NCBI RefSeq assembly: GCF_014174255.1
Contig: NZ_JABEQJ010000005.1
Coordinates: 1 to 64,000, forward strand
Direction of reading: 5' to 3'
DNA from: Gluconacetobacter sacchari
Lineage (GTDB): Bacteria; Pseudomonadota; Alphaproteobacteria; Acetobacterales; Acetobacteraceae
DNA length: 64,000 nt
Positions 55,102-63,874 of this stretch are shown here, in pieces (position 1 is the stretch's first letter; every line of letters begins with the position of its first letter). Both the position numbers and the translations under genes were made by a program. The notes below the pieces were generated by a model that worked only from the letters and a program-made list of their open reading frames with translations, had not been told where the DNA came from and ran no database searches.

Positions 55102-56858
55102 AGCACATACTGGCCGTCATCGAAGCAGGCGAGGAAAGCGTCACCGGCGTCCTCGCGGGCGAGGCCCTGCGCCGCGCCGCGCGCGAAACCGGCCGCACGC
55201 TGGATATCGAGATCCGCACCGCGCACGGCGTCCTCGCCCCGCTGCCCGACGACGCGCCGGGCGCCGACGACACGCTGCTGCTGGTCGGCTCCAGCGGCCA
55301 GGCCGGCGACGCGCTGGCCGCCCGCGCCAACCGCCACCTGACGCTCGAAGCCGTGCTGGCCGACCCGGCCCGCGCGCTGGACGGGCTGGACACCGCCGCC
55401 CCGGCCGCCGCCCCCGCCGCCAAGTCCACGGCCCAATCCACGGCGCAATCCACGGCCGGGCATCCGCCGCGCATCGTCGCCGTCACCTCCTGCCCCACCG
55501 GCATCGCCCATACCTTCATGGCGGCCGAGGGCCTGCAAGAGGCGGCCCGCCAGCTCGGCTACCCGCTGCGCGTCGAAACCCAGGGCTCGGTCGGCGCGGG
55601 CGATCCCCTGACCGAGCAGGAAATCGCCGACGCCGACCTGGTGCTGATCGCCGCCGACCGCGAGGTCGACCGCGCCCGCTTCGGCGGCAAGCGCGTCTAT
55701 GTCACCGGCGCCAAGCCGGCCATCACCGGCGGCGCCGCCGTCATCGCCAAGGCCCTGGCCGAGGCGACGGTGCAGCCCGTCTCCGGCGCATCCGGCGGGG
55801 CGTCCCAATCCTCGGGGCGCGGCGAGCGGGCCGGCCCGTACAAGCATCTGATGACGGGCGTGTCCTTCATGCTGCCCTTCGTCGTGTCCGGCGGCCTGCT
55901 CATCGCCATCGCCTTCGCGCTGGGCGGCATCCACGCCAACGACGCCACGTCGGCGGGCACCCTGGCCCATACCCTGTTCACCATCGGGGCCAAGGCCGGC
56001 TTCGCGCTGATGGTCCCGGCGCTGGCGGGCTATATCGCCTTCTCGGTGGCCGACCGTCCGGGCCTGGCCCCGGGCATGATCGGCGGCATGCTCGCCGCCA
56101 ACCTCAATGCGGGCTTTCTCGGCGGCATCGCGGCGGGCTTCGTCGCGGGCTACGCGGTGGACGGGCTCAATCGCCTGATCCGCCTGCCCAAGACCCTGCA
56201 AGGGCTGAAGCCGATCCTCATCCTGCCGCTGCTGGGCACGCTGGTCACCGGCCTGCTGACGGTCTACGCCATCGGCGCGCCCGTCGCCGCCCTGCTGGCC
56301 TTCCTCACCGAATGGCTGCGCGGCATGCAGGGGTCCAGCGCGATCCTGCTGGGGCTGATCCTGGGGGCGATGTCCGCCTTCGACATGGGCGGCCCGGTCA
56401 ACAAGGCCGGCTATGCCTTCTCGGTCGGGCTGATCGGCAGCGCGGTCTACACGCCCATGGCCGCGACCATGGTCGCCGGCATGGTGCCGCCGCTGGCGGC
56501 GGCGCTGGCCACGCGCCTGTTCCGCGCCCGCTTCTCGGTCGAGGAGCGCGAGGCCGGGGCGACGGCGGCGGTGCTGGGCCTGGCCTTCATCACCGAGGGC
56601 GCCATTCCCTTCGCCGCCCGCGACCCCCTGCGGATGATTCCCGCCATGATGGCGGGCTCGGCGACGGCGGGCGCGATCTCGATGGTCGCGGGCGTGGAAC
56701 TCAAGGTGCCGCATGGCGGCATCTTCGTCCTGCCCATTCCCGGCGCCGTCACGCATCTGGGCGCCTATGTGGTGGCGCTGCTCGCCGGCACGGTCATCAG
56801 CGCGGTGCTGATCGGCCTGCTGATGCGCGCGCCCGTCCGGGCCGAAAAGCCGGCCTGA
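55098..56858 (+). CDS. fruA: PTS fructose-specific permease IIBC
   Basis: Transports and phosphorylates fructose at the inner membrane. 586 aa; its ATG overlaps the fruK stop by four bases. An N-terminal IIB-like domain lacks the active Cys (about 1-95), as in E. coli FruA (IIB'). A linker with a 12-bp repeat leads to the active IIB (about 125-225, Cys132 in SCPTGIAHT), and the IIC membrane domain (about 250-580, eight or more hydrophobic segments) completes it. Last gene of the operon, ending convergently 18 bases from the next gene. Confidence 0.95.
   Translation: MKHILAVIEAGEESVTGVLAGEALRRAARETGRTLDIEIRTAHGVLAPLPDDAPGADDTLLLVGSSGQAGDALAARANRHLTLEAVLADPARALDGLDTAAPAAAPAAKSTAQSTAQSTAGHPPRIVAVTSCPTGIAHTFMAAEGLQEAARQLGYPLRVETQGSVGAGDPLTEQEIADADLVLIAADREVDRARFGGKRVYVTGAKPAITGGAAVIAKALAEATVQPVSGASGGASQSSGRGERAGPYKHLMTGVSFMLPFVVSGGLLIAIAFALGGIHANDATSAGTLAHTLFTIGAKAGFALMVPALAGYIAFSVADRPGLAPGMIGGMLAANLNAGFLGGIAAGFVAGYAVDGLNRLIRLPKTLQGLKPILILPLLGTLVTGLLTVYAIGAPVAALLAFLTEWLRGMQGSSAILLGLILGAMSAFDMGGPVNKAGYAFSVGLIGSAVYTPMAATMVAGMVPPLAAALATRLFRARFSVEEREAGATAAVLGLAFITEGAIPFAARDPLRMIPAMMAGSATAGAISMVAGVELKVPHGGIFVLPIPGAVTHLGAYVVALLAGTVISAVLIGLLMRAPVRAEKPA
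55425..55460 (+). repeat. fruA: 12-bp tandem repeat in the FruA inter-domain linker
   Basis: Three copies of TCCACGGCxCAA (last one ending GGG) encode STAQ-type repeats between IIB' and IIB. The unit is a multiple of three, so copy-number change would only lengthen or shorten the linker. Confidence 0.75.
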
Positions 56859-56876
56859 CCTCCCCTCCGGGAGCGG

Positions 56877-57749
56877 TCAGAACGCCTCGCTCGCGCCGGT
56901 CATGCCGGCGCGCAGCGATTCGGCGGTCCGCCGCACTTCCGGCCCATGTTCGCGTTCCAGCCGCCGGATGGTGAAATGCGCACGCGCCAGGGCGCGATAA
57001 TGCGCCATGAACGCGGCGTTCAGCGACGCGCCGCACAGGGCGCCCGCCACCGGCATCATCTGCACGGCCAGCTTGCGCGACAGGCCCAGCCCGTAATGCG
57101 ACGCCACCTCGGACACCAGCATCACCACCGGCCGGCCGCGCAGCATCGCGCGCGCCGAGAAATATCCCAGCTCGCTCTCCTCGTCGGACCGCCCGACCGG
57201 AAAGGCCCGCAGCGCGAAGACTTCCAGGCAGGCGCGCCGCGCATCCTGGGTGGACAGGTCCTCGCCCTCCTCGCGGGCGATGCGGGCGATCTCGCGCATG
57301 ATCGTCAGCGTGGTGAAGGTGACATCGGGCAGCAGGCCGGCAATGCCGGCAAACCCGCCGACCGCGCCCGAGACCGCCACCGCCGCCTGGAGCGCCGGCC
57401 CCCGCCAGGCCGGCGCGGCAAGCGGCACGGGCGCCGCCGCCGGCGCCTCGGCCGATTCGAGTACCGCCAGCTCGCCCTTCAGCGGCGTCATGCCGACGAT
57501 CGCGACATCAAAAGCCCGTGAAATCGCGCTTTCGGCGATTCCCTTCAGCTTGGCCTGCATGGTGGGGGCCATGCCCAGGCCCCGCATGCCCAGCAGCGCG
57601 GCCTGGCCGACGGCCCCGCCCATCAGGTCCGCCAGCCGCACCAGCACCCCACGGCCCGATTCGACCTTCTCCAGCGCGCGCTGCAACTCGGCGATCGCCG
57701 GGGCGTCCAGCACCAGTGGAGCGATCTCGCCCCCGGTTCGAATGGTCAT
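56877..57749 (-). CDS. EcsC-family protein
   Basis: The family is named after EcsC of the Bacillus ecs ABC locus, but the molecular role is unclear. 290 aa with AGGAGG upstream of the ATG. The conserved EcsC region is visible: an N-terminal glycine-rich hydrophobic part (about 35-85), AVSGAVGGFAGIAGLLPDVTFTTLTIMREIARIAREEGED (split about 124-163) and a second hydrophobic stretch around the GYFSARAMLRG and QMMPVAGALCGASLNAAFM segments. No ABC transporter partner is adjacent. Confidence 0.85.
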   Translation of the reverse strand: MTIRTGGEIAPLVLDAPAIAELQRALEKVESGRGVLVRLADLMGGAVGQAALLGMRGLGMAPTMQAKLKGIAESAISRAFDVAIVGMTPLKGELAVLESAEAPAAAPVPLAAPAWRGPALQAAVAVSGAVGGFAGIAGLLPDVTFTTLTIMREIARIAREEGEDLSTQDARRACLEVFALRAFPVGRSDEESELGYFSARAMLRGRPVVMLVSEVASHYGLGLSRKLAVQMMPVAGALCGASLNAAFMAHYRALARAHFTIRRLEREHGPEVRRTAESLRAGMTGASEAF

Positions 57750-57802
57750 TCCCCAACCCTCCTGCCGATCCCATGCCCCCGCTCACGATGGGGGAGTTCT
57801 GC

Positions 57803-57830
57803 TTTATCAAGCATATTACCCCTCTCGCAA
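57803..57830 (-). promoter_or_regulatory. Promoter-like sequence for the EcsC-family gene
   Basis: On the minus strand TTGCGA (57825-57830), 16 bases, then GATAAA (57803-57808). It lies in the only A/T-rich part of the 189-base gap between this gene and the divergent exported protein, about 55 bases upstream of the EcsC-family ATG. Confidence 0.4.
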
Positions 57831-57938
57831 ATCCGACGTCACGCCGTATATGGTTGGTCACGCAGGGCCGCCATGCCCTGCCGGGAATGGCCGGTCCGAC
57901 CGCGGCCCGGGCACAGTCCGAACGCAAGGAGAAACCCC

Positions 57939-58463
57939 ATGGATGCGATCAAGGCCCCACGGCCCGCCGGACGGACGACGCGCCTGGCCATGCTGCTCGG
58001 CACCGGCCTGGCCCTGCTGGCCGGCCCGGGCGCGATGGCCGCCCCGCGCCACGCCGCCGCCCCGGCCGCGCGCACCGGCACGCTGAACGCGCCGGTCTCC
58101 GCCGCGCTCGGCACGCCGGCGGCCGGTCCCCATGGCGACCCGACCGTCGATCCCGACAATCCCCCCGCCCCGCCCCCTCCCGACGGCTATCAGGTGGTGC
58201 AGGACGAGGACGTGACGGCCGAAACCTTCAGCCCCGCCGTCACGGCGCTGCACGGGCCGGGCCTGCCCTCGATCGAGGCCCGCCAGACCCCGCGCGACGA
58301 TCGGGACGTCCCCTCGCATTTCAGCGTCTTCGGCGTGCCGGTCAAATTCGACGCCCCGGTCCAGCCCTCGTACAACGCGGACTTCACCTATTCCACCTAC
58401 GCCGGCCAGCCCGGACGCGGCATCAACGCCATCGGCGCGGAAGGCGCCGCCGGCCAGCCATAG
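57939..58463 (+). CDS. Exported orphan protein, 174 aa
   Basis: Family not recognised. Start at the ATG at 57939, preceded by AAGGAG. Signal peptide about 1-35 (Ala/Leu-rich, GAMA|A cleavage). The mature protein is Pro/Ala-rich (NPPAPPPPDGYQVV near 69-82), followed by a segment DVPSHFSVFGVPVKFDAPVQ (about 124-143) and a Tyr/Gly-rich end. Probably periplasmic or surface-exposed, but no role can be given. Confidence 0.65.
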   Translation: MDAIKAPRPAGRTTRLAMLLGTGLALLAGPGAMAAPRHAAAPAARTGTLNAPVSAALGTPAAGPHGDPTVDPDNPPAPPPPDGYQVVQDEDVTAETFSPAVTALHGPGLPSIEARQTPRDDRDVPSHFSVFGVPVKFDAPVQPSYNADFTYSTYAGQPGRGINAIGAEGAAGQP

Positions 58464-58502
58464 GGGCTACGCCCAAGCACGGGGCATCAACCCGCGCGTC
58501 CG

Positions 58503-59378
58503 TCAGGCTCCGAAGAACCGGACCAGCGTGTCGCGCAACGGGGTGGTCGGGCGCCCGATCAGCCGCGCCAGTTCGCCGCCCTCGTCGAACAGCGCCCCCC
58601 GCGCCACGCCGGCATCCGTATCGGAGAGGATTTTCGCGAAGATCTCCGGCACGCCGGCCGCGAGCACCGCGGCCCGAAACGCCTCCGCGTCCATGTTCCG
58701 ATAGCCGATCGCCCTGCCGGAAATCTCCGCGGCAAGCGCCGCGAAATCCGCCAGCGTGAAGGACGTATCGCCCGCCAGTTCGTAGATCCGGCCGGCATGC
58801 TCGCCGCCGGCCAGCACCGCCGCCGCCGCCCGGGCATAATCGGCGCGGGCGGCGGACGAAATCCGCCCCTCGCCGGCCGCGCCCATCAACTGGCCCCGTT
58901 CGAGGGCGAGCGGCAGCCGCCACGTATAGACCTCGCTGTACCAGCCGTTGCGCAGCAGCACGAACGGCACGCCGGACTTCGCCAGGTCCGCCTCCGTCTC
59001 CCGATGCTCGGCCGCGAGGAACAGCGGCGACGTGTCGGCATGCAGAATGCTCGTATAGGCGATCAGACCGACCCCCGCGTCCTTCGCGGCGGTGATGACA
59101 TTGCGATGCTGCGCCGCGCGCCGGCCCAGTTCGCTGCCGGAGATCAGCAGCAGGCGCTCCACGCCCGACAGCGCGGCGGCCAGCGTCTCCGGTCGGGAAT
59201 AATCGGCGACGCGCAGCGCGACGCCCTTCTCGCCGATGGCCCGCGCGGCGTCCTTCGCCGGATCGCGCACGCCCGCGACGATGGCACCGGCCGGCACCGT
59301 CTCCAGCAATGCGTCGATGACGTGCTGTCCAAGCTGGCCGGTGGCACCGGTGACCAGAAGCTTAGGCATTGTCGGCAT
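58503..59378 (-). CDS. NmrA/QorB-like NAD(P)-binding protein
   Basis: Atypical short-chain dehydrogenase of the NmrA/QorB group (quinone reductase or redox-sensing). 291 aa with AGGGAG upstream. The dinucleotide motif is VTGATGQLGQHV (9-20). The AEHRETEADLAKSGVPFVLLRNGWYSE segment is typical of the QorB-type enzymes. A HxlR-type regulator that often accompanies this family is not seen in the window. Convergent with the orphan exported gene. Confidence 0.88.
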   Translation of the reverse strand: MPTMPKLLVTGATGQLGQHVIDALLETVPAGAIVAGVRDPAKDAARAIGEKGVALRVADYSRPETLAAALSGVERLLLISGSELGRRAAQHRNVITAAKDAGVGLIAYTSILHADTSPLFLAAEHRETEADLAKSGVPFVLLRNGWYSEVYTWRLPLALERGQLMGAAGEGRISSAARADYARAAAAVLAGGEHAGRIYELAGDTSFTLADFAALAAEISGRAIGYRNMDAEAFRAAVLAAGVPEIFAKILSDTDAGVARGALFDEGGELARLIGRPTTPLRDTLVRFFGA

Positions 59379-59514
59379 GATCGATCTCCCTAATGGTTCC
59401 TGATTGACAGAAGGTCACTAGGTGAGACCGACAGAAGTGTGAAGGAGGCATGTTTTCGGGACAGGGTGCGGCGGAGGTAACCCTCTCGGGAGCCGCCCCG
59501 CCGAAACGGGATGG

Positions 59515-59931
59515 CTACGGCCCCGCCCAGCCGCCCATGCGGCACAGATACGTCCACTGCGCATCCGACACCGGCACCACCGACAGGCGCGACTGGCGCA
59601 CCAGCGCCAGGTCGGCCAGCGCCGGATCGGCCTTGATCGCCGCCAGCGTCACCGGCCGGGGCATCGGCCCTACCGCGCGCACGTCGACGCAGACCCACGC
59701 TCCGCCCTCCGCCGTCGGGTCGGGATAGGCCTCGCGCACGATCTCGACCACGCCCACGATCTCGCGGCCGACATTCGAATGATAGAAGAAGGCCCGGTCG
59801 CCGCGCGCCATCGCCATCAGGTTGCGCTTCGCCTGGTGGTTGCGCACCCCCGTCCAGGGCTCGACGCCATGGGCCACCTGCTGGTCCCACGAAAACGCAT
59901 CGGGTTCGGATTTCACAAGCCAGTGCGCCAT
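59515..59931 (-). CDS. EVE-domain protein
   Basis: EVE is an RNA- or modified-base-binding PUA-like fold. 138 aa, almost only the domain: MAHWLVKSEPDAFSWD at the N-terminus, GVRNHQAKRNLMAMARGDRAFFYHSN (split about 28-53) and VVGVVEIVREAYPDPTA-type sequence. Its start is three bases past the YciI stop, so the two are probably one operon. The exact ligand is unknown. Confidence 0.88.
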   Translation of the reverse strand: MAHWLVKSEPDAFSWDQQVAHGVEPWTGVRNHQAKRNLMAMARGDRAFFYHSNVGREIVGVVEIVREAYPDPTAEGGAWVCVDVRAVGPMPRPVTLAAIKADPALADLALVRQSRLSVVPVSDAQWTYLCRMGGWAGP

Positions 59932-59934
59932 CGG

Positions 59935-60228
59935 CTATTCCACCAGCGCGCCATCGCGGAAGACCGGGCGAAAGGGGCGGATCACCACGCTTTCGAACAC
60001 GTCGGCCTTGGCATACGGATCGCTGGCGGCAAAGCCCTCGGCCGTCGCGCGGTCCGCCACGTCGATCAGCAGCATGGTGCCGCAGGGCCGTCCGTCCGCG
60101 CCCATCAGCGGGCCACCCTGGATGATCCGGTCCTGATAGGCCTGGAGATAGGCCAGATGCTGCGGCCGCGTGGCGATGCGTGTCTCCAGCGCCCCCGGCT
60201 TGTCGGTGCAGATGATGGCGAACAGCAT
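59935..60228 (-). CDS. YciI-family protein
   Basis: Small protein of the YciI/DGPF fold, a dimeric alpha-beta barrel. The ATG at 60228 (MLFAIICTDKPGALETR) has a GGAAGGG ribosome-binding site; 97 aa, standard length. The typical sequence GGPLMGADGRPCGTMLLIDVADRA and DPYAKADVFESVVIRPFRPVF are present. Directly upstream of the EVE gene. Biochemical function not established. Confidence 0.88.
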   Translation of the reverse strand: MLFAIICTDKPGALETRIATRPQHLAYLQAYQDRIIQGGPLMGADGRPCGTMLLIDVADRATAEGFAASDPYAKADVFESVVIRPFRPVFRDGALVE

Positions 60229-60364
60229 GGAAATTCCCTTCCGGAAACGCGCGCGGGCCCGAGAGACGACCATCGCGCCGGCGTGGCCGGCGCGGGTCGT
60301 GCCTTTCTTCGCATGTTCGTGTAGGAACGGGAAGCGAAACGCCCCAGACCAGGAGCCCCCGCCC

Positions 60365-61210
60365 ATGGGGGAGAACGAGACCGTCTTGAACGCCACACCC
60401 AGCCTCGCCGCACGCACGGGCAATTTCCTTCACCGCTACGCCAATCCGGGGCGGTTTCTCCGGCTGGGCGCGCGCCTGCAACCCTGGCTGACCTGGCCCG
60501 CCATCGTGCTGTCGGTCGCGGGCATCGTGTGGGGCCTGTTCCTGTCCCCCGCCGACTGGCAGCAGGGCGACAGCGTGCGCATCATGTATGTCCATGTGCC
60601 GGCCGCATGGCTGGCCTCGTCGGGCTACATGGGCCTGGCGGTCTGCTCGCTGCTGTCGCTGGTCTGGCGCCATCCGCTGGCCGACCTCGCGGCGGTGGAA
60701 ATCGGGCCGGTCGGCGCCTCGGTCACCGCCATCTGCCTCGCCACCGGCTCGCTGTGGGGCAAGCCGATGTGGGGCACCTGGTGGGTGTGGGACGCGCGGC
60801 TGACCTCGGTGCTGGTGCTGTTCTTCCTCTATCTGGGCCATATCGCGCTGATCCGCGCCTTCGACGAGCCGCAGCGCGGCTATCGCGCCGCCGCGATCCT
60901 CGGCCTGGCCGGCGCGGTCGACCTGCCGATCATCAAGTTCAGCGTGCAATGGTGGAACACCCTGCACCAGCCCGACAGCATCACCCTGACCGCCGCCCCC
61001 ACCATGTCGACCGCCATGCTGTGGCCGCTGCTGGTCTGCACGCTGGGCTTCACGCTCGGCTTCGCCGCCATCCTGGTGGCCCGCCTGCGCGCCGCCGTCA
61101 TGGAAAGCCGCGTCCGCACGGCGCTGGCCATGCGCCGGGCCGACCCGCACGACGCCACCCGCGAGCCGGACCGCGAGCCGGACCGCGACCTGGGCGGAGC
61201 CGTCGCATGA
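60365..61210 (+). CDS. ccmC: Haem exporter/chaperone-loading protein CcmC
   Basis: Multi-pass inner-membrane protein that presents haem to CcmE for cytochrome c maturation. 281 aa from the ATG at 60365 (AGGAG eleven bases upstream). Six hydrophobic helices are expected; the tryptophan-rich WGKPMWGTWWVWD periplasmic motif (about 134-146) that binds haem and WWNTLHQPDSI are present. The charged C-terminal tail is longer than in E. coli. First ccm gene in the window; ccmA and ccmB are not adjacent. Confidence 0.95.
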   Translation: MGENETVLNATPSLAARTGNFLHRYANPGRFLRLGARLQPWLTWPAIVLSVAGIVWGLFLSPADWQQGDSVRIMYVHVPAAWLASSGYMGLAVCSLLSLVWRHPLADLAAVEIGPVGASVTAICLATGSLWGKPMWGTWWVWDARLTSVLVLFFLYLGHIALIRAFDEPQRGYRAAAILGLAGAVDLPIIKFSVQWWNTLHQPDSITLTAAPTMSTAMLWPLLVCTLGFTLGFAAILVARLRAAVMESRVRTALAMRRADPHDATREPDREPDRDLGGAVA

Positions 61211-61362
61211 CCCACCTGCCCTACATCGCCGCCGCCTACGGGCTGACCGTCGGGCTGGCCGTCCTCCTGGGCACCAGTGCCGCGCTGCGCCTGCGCCGCG
61301 CCCGCGCCCGCCTGGCGGCGGTCGAGCGCCCCGCCCGCGCCACGAGGACCAACGCGCCATGA
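61207..61362 (+). CDS. ccmD: Haem exporter small subunit CcmD
   Basis: Small membrane protein that helps release holo-CcmE from CcmC. 51 aa: PYIAAAYGLTVGLAVLLGTSAAL forms one transmembrane helix (about 5-27) and the rest is Arg-rich and cytoplasmic. It overlaps ccmC and ccmE by four bases on each side (ATGA). Confidence 0.88.
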   Translation: MTHLPYIAAAYGLTVGLAVLLGTSAALRLRRARARLAAVERPARATRTNAP

Positions 61363-61889
61363 CCCGCAAGAGCCGTCGCCTGTGGCTGGTCGGCGGGTGC
61401 CTGGTCGGGCTGGGCACCGCCACCGCGCTGACCCTGAGCGCCTTCTCCTCCAACATCGTCTTCTTCATGGCGCCGTCGCAGGTCCACGCCCACCCGCCGG
61501 CCGCCGACCGCACCATCCGGCTCGGCGGCATGGTGGTGGCCGGCTCGGTGCGCCAGAGCAAGACCGGCGACACCCCGGTCAACCAGTTCGACGTGACCGA
61601 CGGCCAGGATGCCGTCACCGTGCGGTACGAAGGCATCCTGCCCGACCTGTTCCGCGAGGGGCAGAGCGTGGTGGCGGTCGGCAGCCTGCAGGCCGACGGC
61701 GCGTTCCGCGCCAGCGAAGTGCTGGCCAAGCACGACGAAACCTACATGCCCAAGGAAGTCGCCGAGGCCCTGCGCCGCAGCGGCAAGTGGGACCCGCGCT
61801 ACGGCAAGCCCCCCGACGCCGCGAGCTGGAACAGCATGGCCGCCAGCGGCACGGGCCCCGACAAAGCTGCCCCGCAGCATGGAAGCTGA
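61359..61889 (+). CDS. ccmE: Haem chaperone CcmE
   Basis: Periplasmic carrier that binds haem covalently and hands it to CcmF. 176 aa: one N-terminal anchor (about 9-37), OB-fold with VRYEGILPDLFREGQSVV and the haem-binding His125 in LAKHDETYMP with Tyr129 (HxxxY motif). The C-terminal tail (about 140-176) is flexible. It lies between ccmD and ccmF. Confidence 0.95.
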   Translation: MTRKSRRLWLVGGCLVGLGTATALTLSAFSSNIVFFMAPSQVHAHPPAADRTIRLGGMVVAGSVRQSKTGDTPVNQFDVTDGQDAVTVRYEGILPDLFREGQSVVAVGSLQADGAFRASEVLAKHDETYMPKEVAEALRRSGKWDPRYGKPPDAASWNSMAASGTGPDKAAPQHGS

Positions 61890-61894
61890 CTGAC

Positions 61895-63874
61895 ATGACC
61901 CCGGAACTGGGAAATTTCGCCCTCGCGCTGGCCTGCTGCCTCGCGGCCGGGCAGGCGGTGCTGCCGCTGGTCGGCGCGCAGCGCCGCGATCCGCGCCTGA
62001 TGGCGCTGGCCCCCGCCCTGGCCATCGGGCAGTTGATGGCGCTGCTCTATTCGTTCGCCTGCCTGGTCGATGCCGCGATCCGCGACGATTTCTCGGTCCA
62101 GAACGTCGCGGCCAACAGCGCGGCCGCCAAGCCGCTGCTGTACAAGATCACCGGCGTCTGGGGCAACCACGAGGGCTCGATCCTGCTCTGGGCCCTGATC
62201 CTGGGCCTGTGCGGCGGCGCGGTGGCGCTGTTCGGCCGCACCCTGCCCTCCGCCCTGCGGGCGCGGGTGATCGCGGTGCTGGGCGGGGTCTCGGCGGGCT
62301 TCCAGCTTTTCTGCCTCACCACCTCCAACCCGTTCGACCGGGTCTGGCCGGCGCCGATGGACGGCCAGGGCATGAACCCGCTGTTGCAGGATCCCGGCCT
62401 CGCCTTCCATCCGCCCATTCTCTACACCGGCTATGTCGGTTTCGCGGTGCCGTTCGCCTTCGCCATCGCCGCCCTGATCGAGGGCCGGGTCGATGCCGCG
62501 TGGGGCCGCTGGGTCCGTCCCTGGGCGGTCGCGGCCTGGTGCTTCCTCACCTGCGGCATCGCGCTGGGGTCCTGGTGGTCGTACTACGTGCTGGGCTGGG
62601 GCGGCTACTGGTTCTGGGACCCGGTGGAAAACGCCTCCCTGATCCCGTGGCTGACCGGCACCGCCCTGGTCCATTCCGCCATCGTGGTGGAAAAACGCGA
62701 GGCGCTGAAGATCTGGACCGTGCTGCTGGCCATCGGCACCTTCTCCTTCTCGCTGTCCGGCACCTTCCTGGTGCGCTCGGGCATCCTCAATTCCGTCCAC
62801 GCCTTCGCCAACGACCCCGCGCGCGGGGTCTTCATCCTCGGCCTGCTGGGGCTGGTGATCGGCGGCTCGCTGCTGCTGTTCGCCCTCCGCGCCCCGCGCC
62901 TCACCGCCGGCGGCGTGTTCGCCCCCGTCTCGCGCGAGGGGCTGCTGGTGCTCAACAACATCCTGCTGTGCTCGATCTGCGCGGTGGTGCTGACGGGCAC
63001 GATGTATCCGCCCTTCATGTCCCTGCTGTTCGGCCGCACGATCTCGGTCGGCAAGCCGTTCTTCGACGCCACGGCGGCACCGATGGCGATCCCGCTGATG
63101 GCCTTCATGGGGCTGGGCCCGATGATGCCGTGGAAGCGCGCGCAGCTCTGGCCAATCCTGCGCCGCCTGTGGTGGGCCGGCGCCGCGACCGTGCTGGCCT
63201 TCGCCGTCCTGGTCTGGCGGGTCCACGACCTGCTGCCGCTGCTGGCCGCCACCGGGGCCGTCTGGGTCATCGCCGGCAGCATCGCCGACATCGCCGAGCG
63301 CATCCGCCTGTTCCGCCTGCCCCTGGGCGCGAGCTGGCAGCGCGCCCGCATGCTGCCGCGCGCGGCGCTGGGCGCGGCGCTGGCCCATGCCGGCGTCGGC
63401 GTCGGCGTGCTGGGGCTGGCCGCGATGTCGCAGGCCCAGCACCGCATCGTCGAGGTCCATGTCGGCCAGACCGAAATGCTGGCCGGCGACGCCTGGACGC
63501 TCACCGGGGTCCGCGCCGCGCCGGGGCCCAACTACACCGCGCTGGTCGCCACGATCGAGGTCCGGCATCATGGCCGCCTGGTCACCGTGCTGCACCCCGC
63601 CAAGCGCACCTTCGCCAGCCAGAACCAGACGACGACCGAGGTCGCCATCCACACCAACCTGCTGTCCGACCTCTATGGCGTGCTGGGCGACCGGCATGAG
63701 AACGGCACCGACGTCACCTACGTGCTGCGCCTGCATTACAACCCGCTGGCGCCCTGGATGTGGCTGGGCGGGCTGATCATGGCGCTGGGCGGGGCCCTGT
63801 CCCTGTCCGACCGGCGGATGCGCGTGGGCGCTCCCCGCCGCGCCGCGACCGCCGGCCTGGCGGCCACGCCATGA
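61895..63874 (+). CDS. ccmF: Cytochrome c haem lyase subunit CcmF
   Basis: Large integral membrane haem lyase that joins haem to apocytochrome c. 659 aa from the ATG at 61895, many transmembrane helices. Landmarks are WGNHEGSILLW (about 89-99), the periplasmic tryptophan-rich WGGYWFWDPVENAS haem motif (about 236-249) and KREALKIWT. Its stop overlaps the next ATG by four bases. It starts five bases past ccmE. Confidence 0.95.
   Translation: MTPELGNFALALACCLAAGQAVLPLVGAQRRDPRLMALAPALAIGQLMALLYSFACLVDAAIRDDFSVQNVAANSAAAKPLLYKITGVWGNHEGSILLWALILGLCGGAVALFGRTLPSALRARVIAVLGGVSAGFQLFCLTTSNPFDRVWPAPMDGQGMNPLLQDPGLAFHPPILYTGYVGFAVPFAFAIAALIEGRVDAAWGRWVRPWAVAAWCFLTCGIALGSWWSYYVLGWGGYWFWDPVENASLIPWLTGTALVHSAIVVEKREALKIWTVLLAIGTFSFSLSGTFLVRSGILNSVHAFANDPARGVFILGLLGLVIGGSLLLFALRAPRLTAGGVFAPVSREGLLVLNNILLCSICAVVLTGTMYPPFMSLLFGRTISVGKPFFDATAAPMAIPLMAFMGLGPMMPWKRAQLWPILRRLWWAGAATVLAFAVLVWRVHDLLPLLAATGAVWVIAGSIADIAERIRLFRLPLGASWQRARMLPRAALGAALAHAGVGVGVLGLAAMSQAQHRIVEVHVGQTEMLAGDAWTLTGVRAAPGPNYTALVATIEVRHHGRLVTVLHPAKRTFASQNQTTTEVAIHTNLLSDLYGVLGDRHENGTDVTYVLRLHYNPLAPWMWLGGLIMALGGALSLSDRRMRVGAPRRAATAGLAATP

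Noticed and set aside
59415-59425. TCAC-TAG-GTGA dyad upstream of the QorB-like gene, considered as an HxlR operator
   Set aside because: Only four bases per arm and no HxlR gene in the window.
59390-61729. 779-codon open frame on the minus strand
   Set aside because: Crosses EVE, YciI and ccm genes in another frame; no homology beyond shadow sequence.
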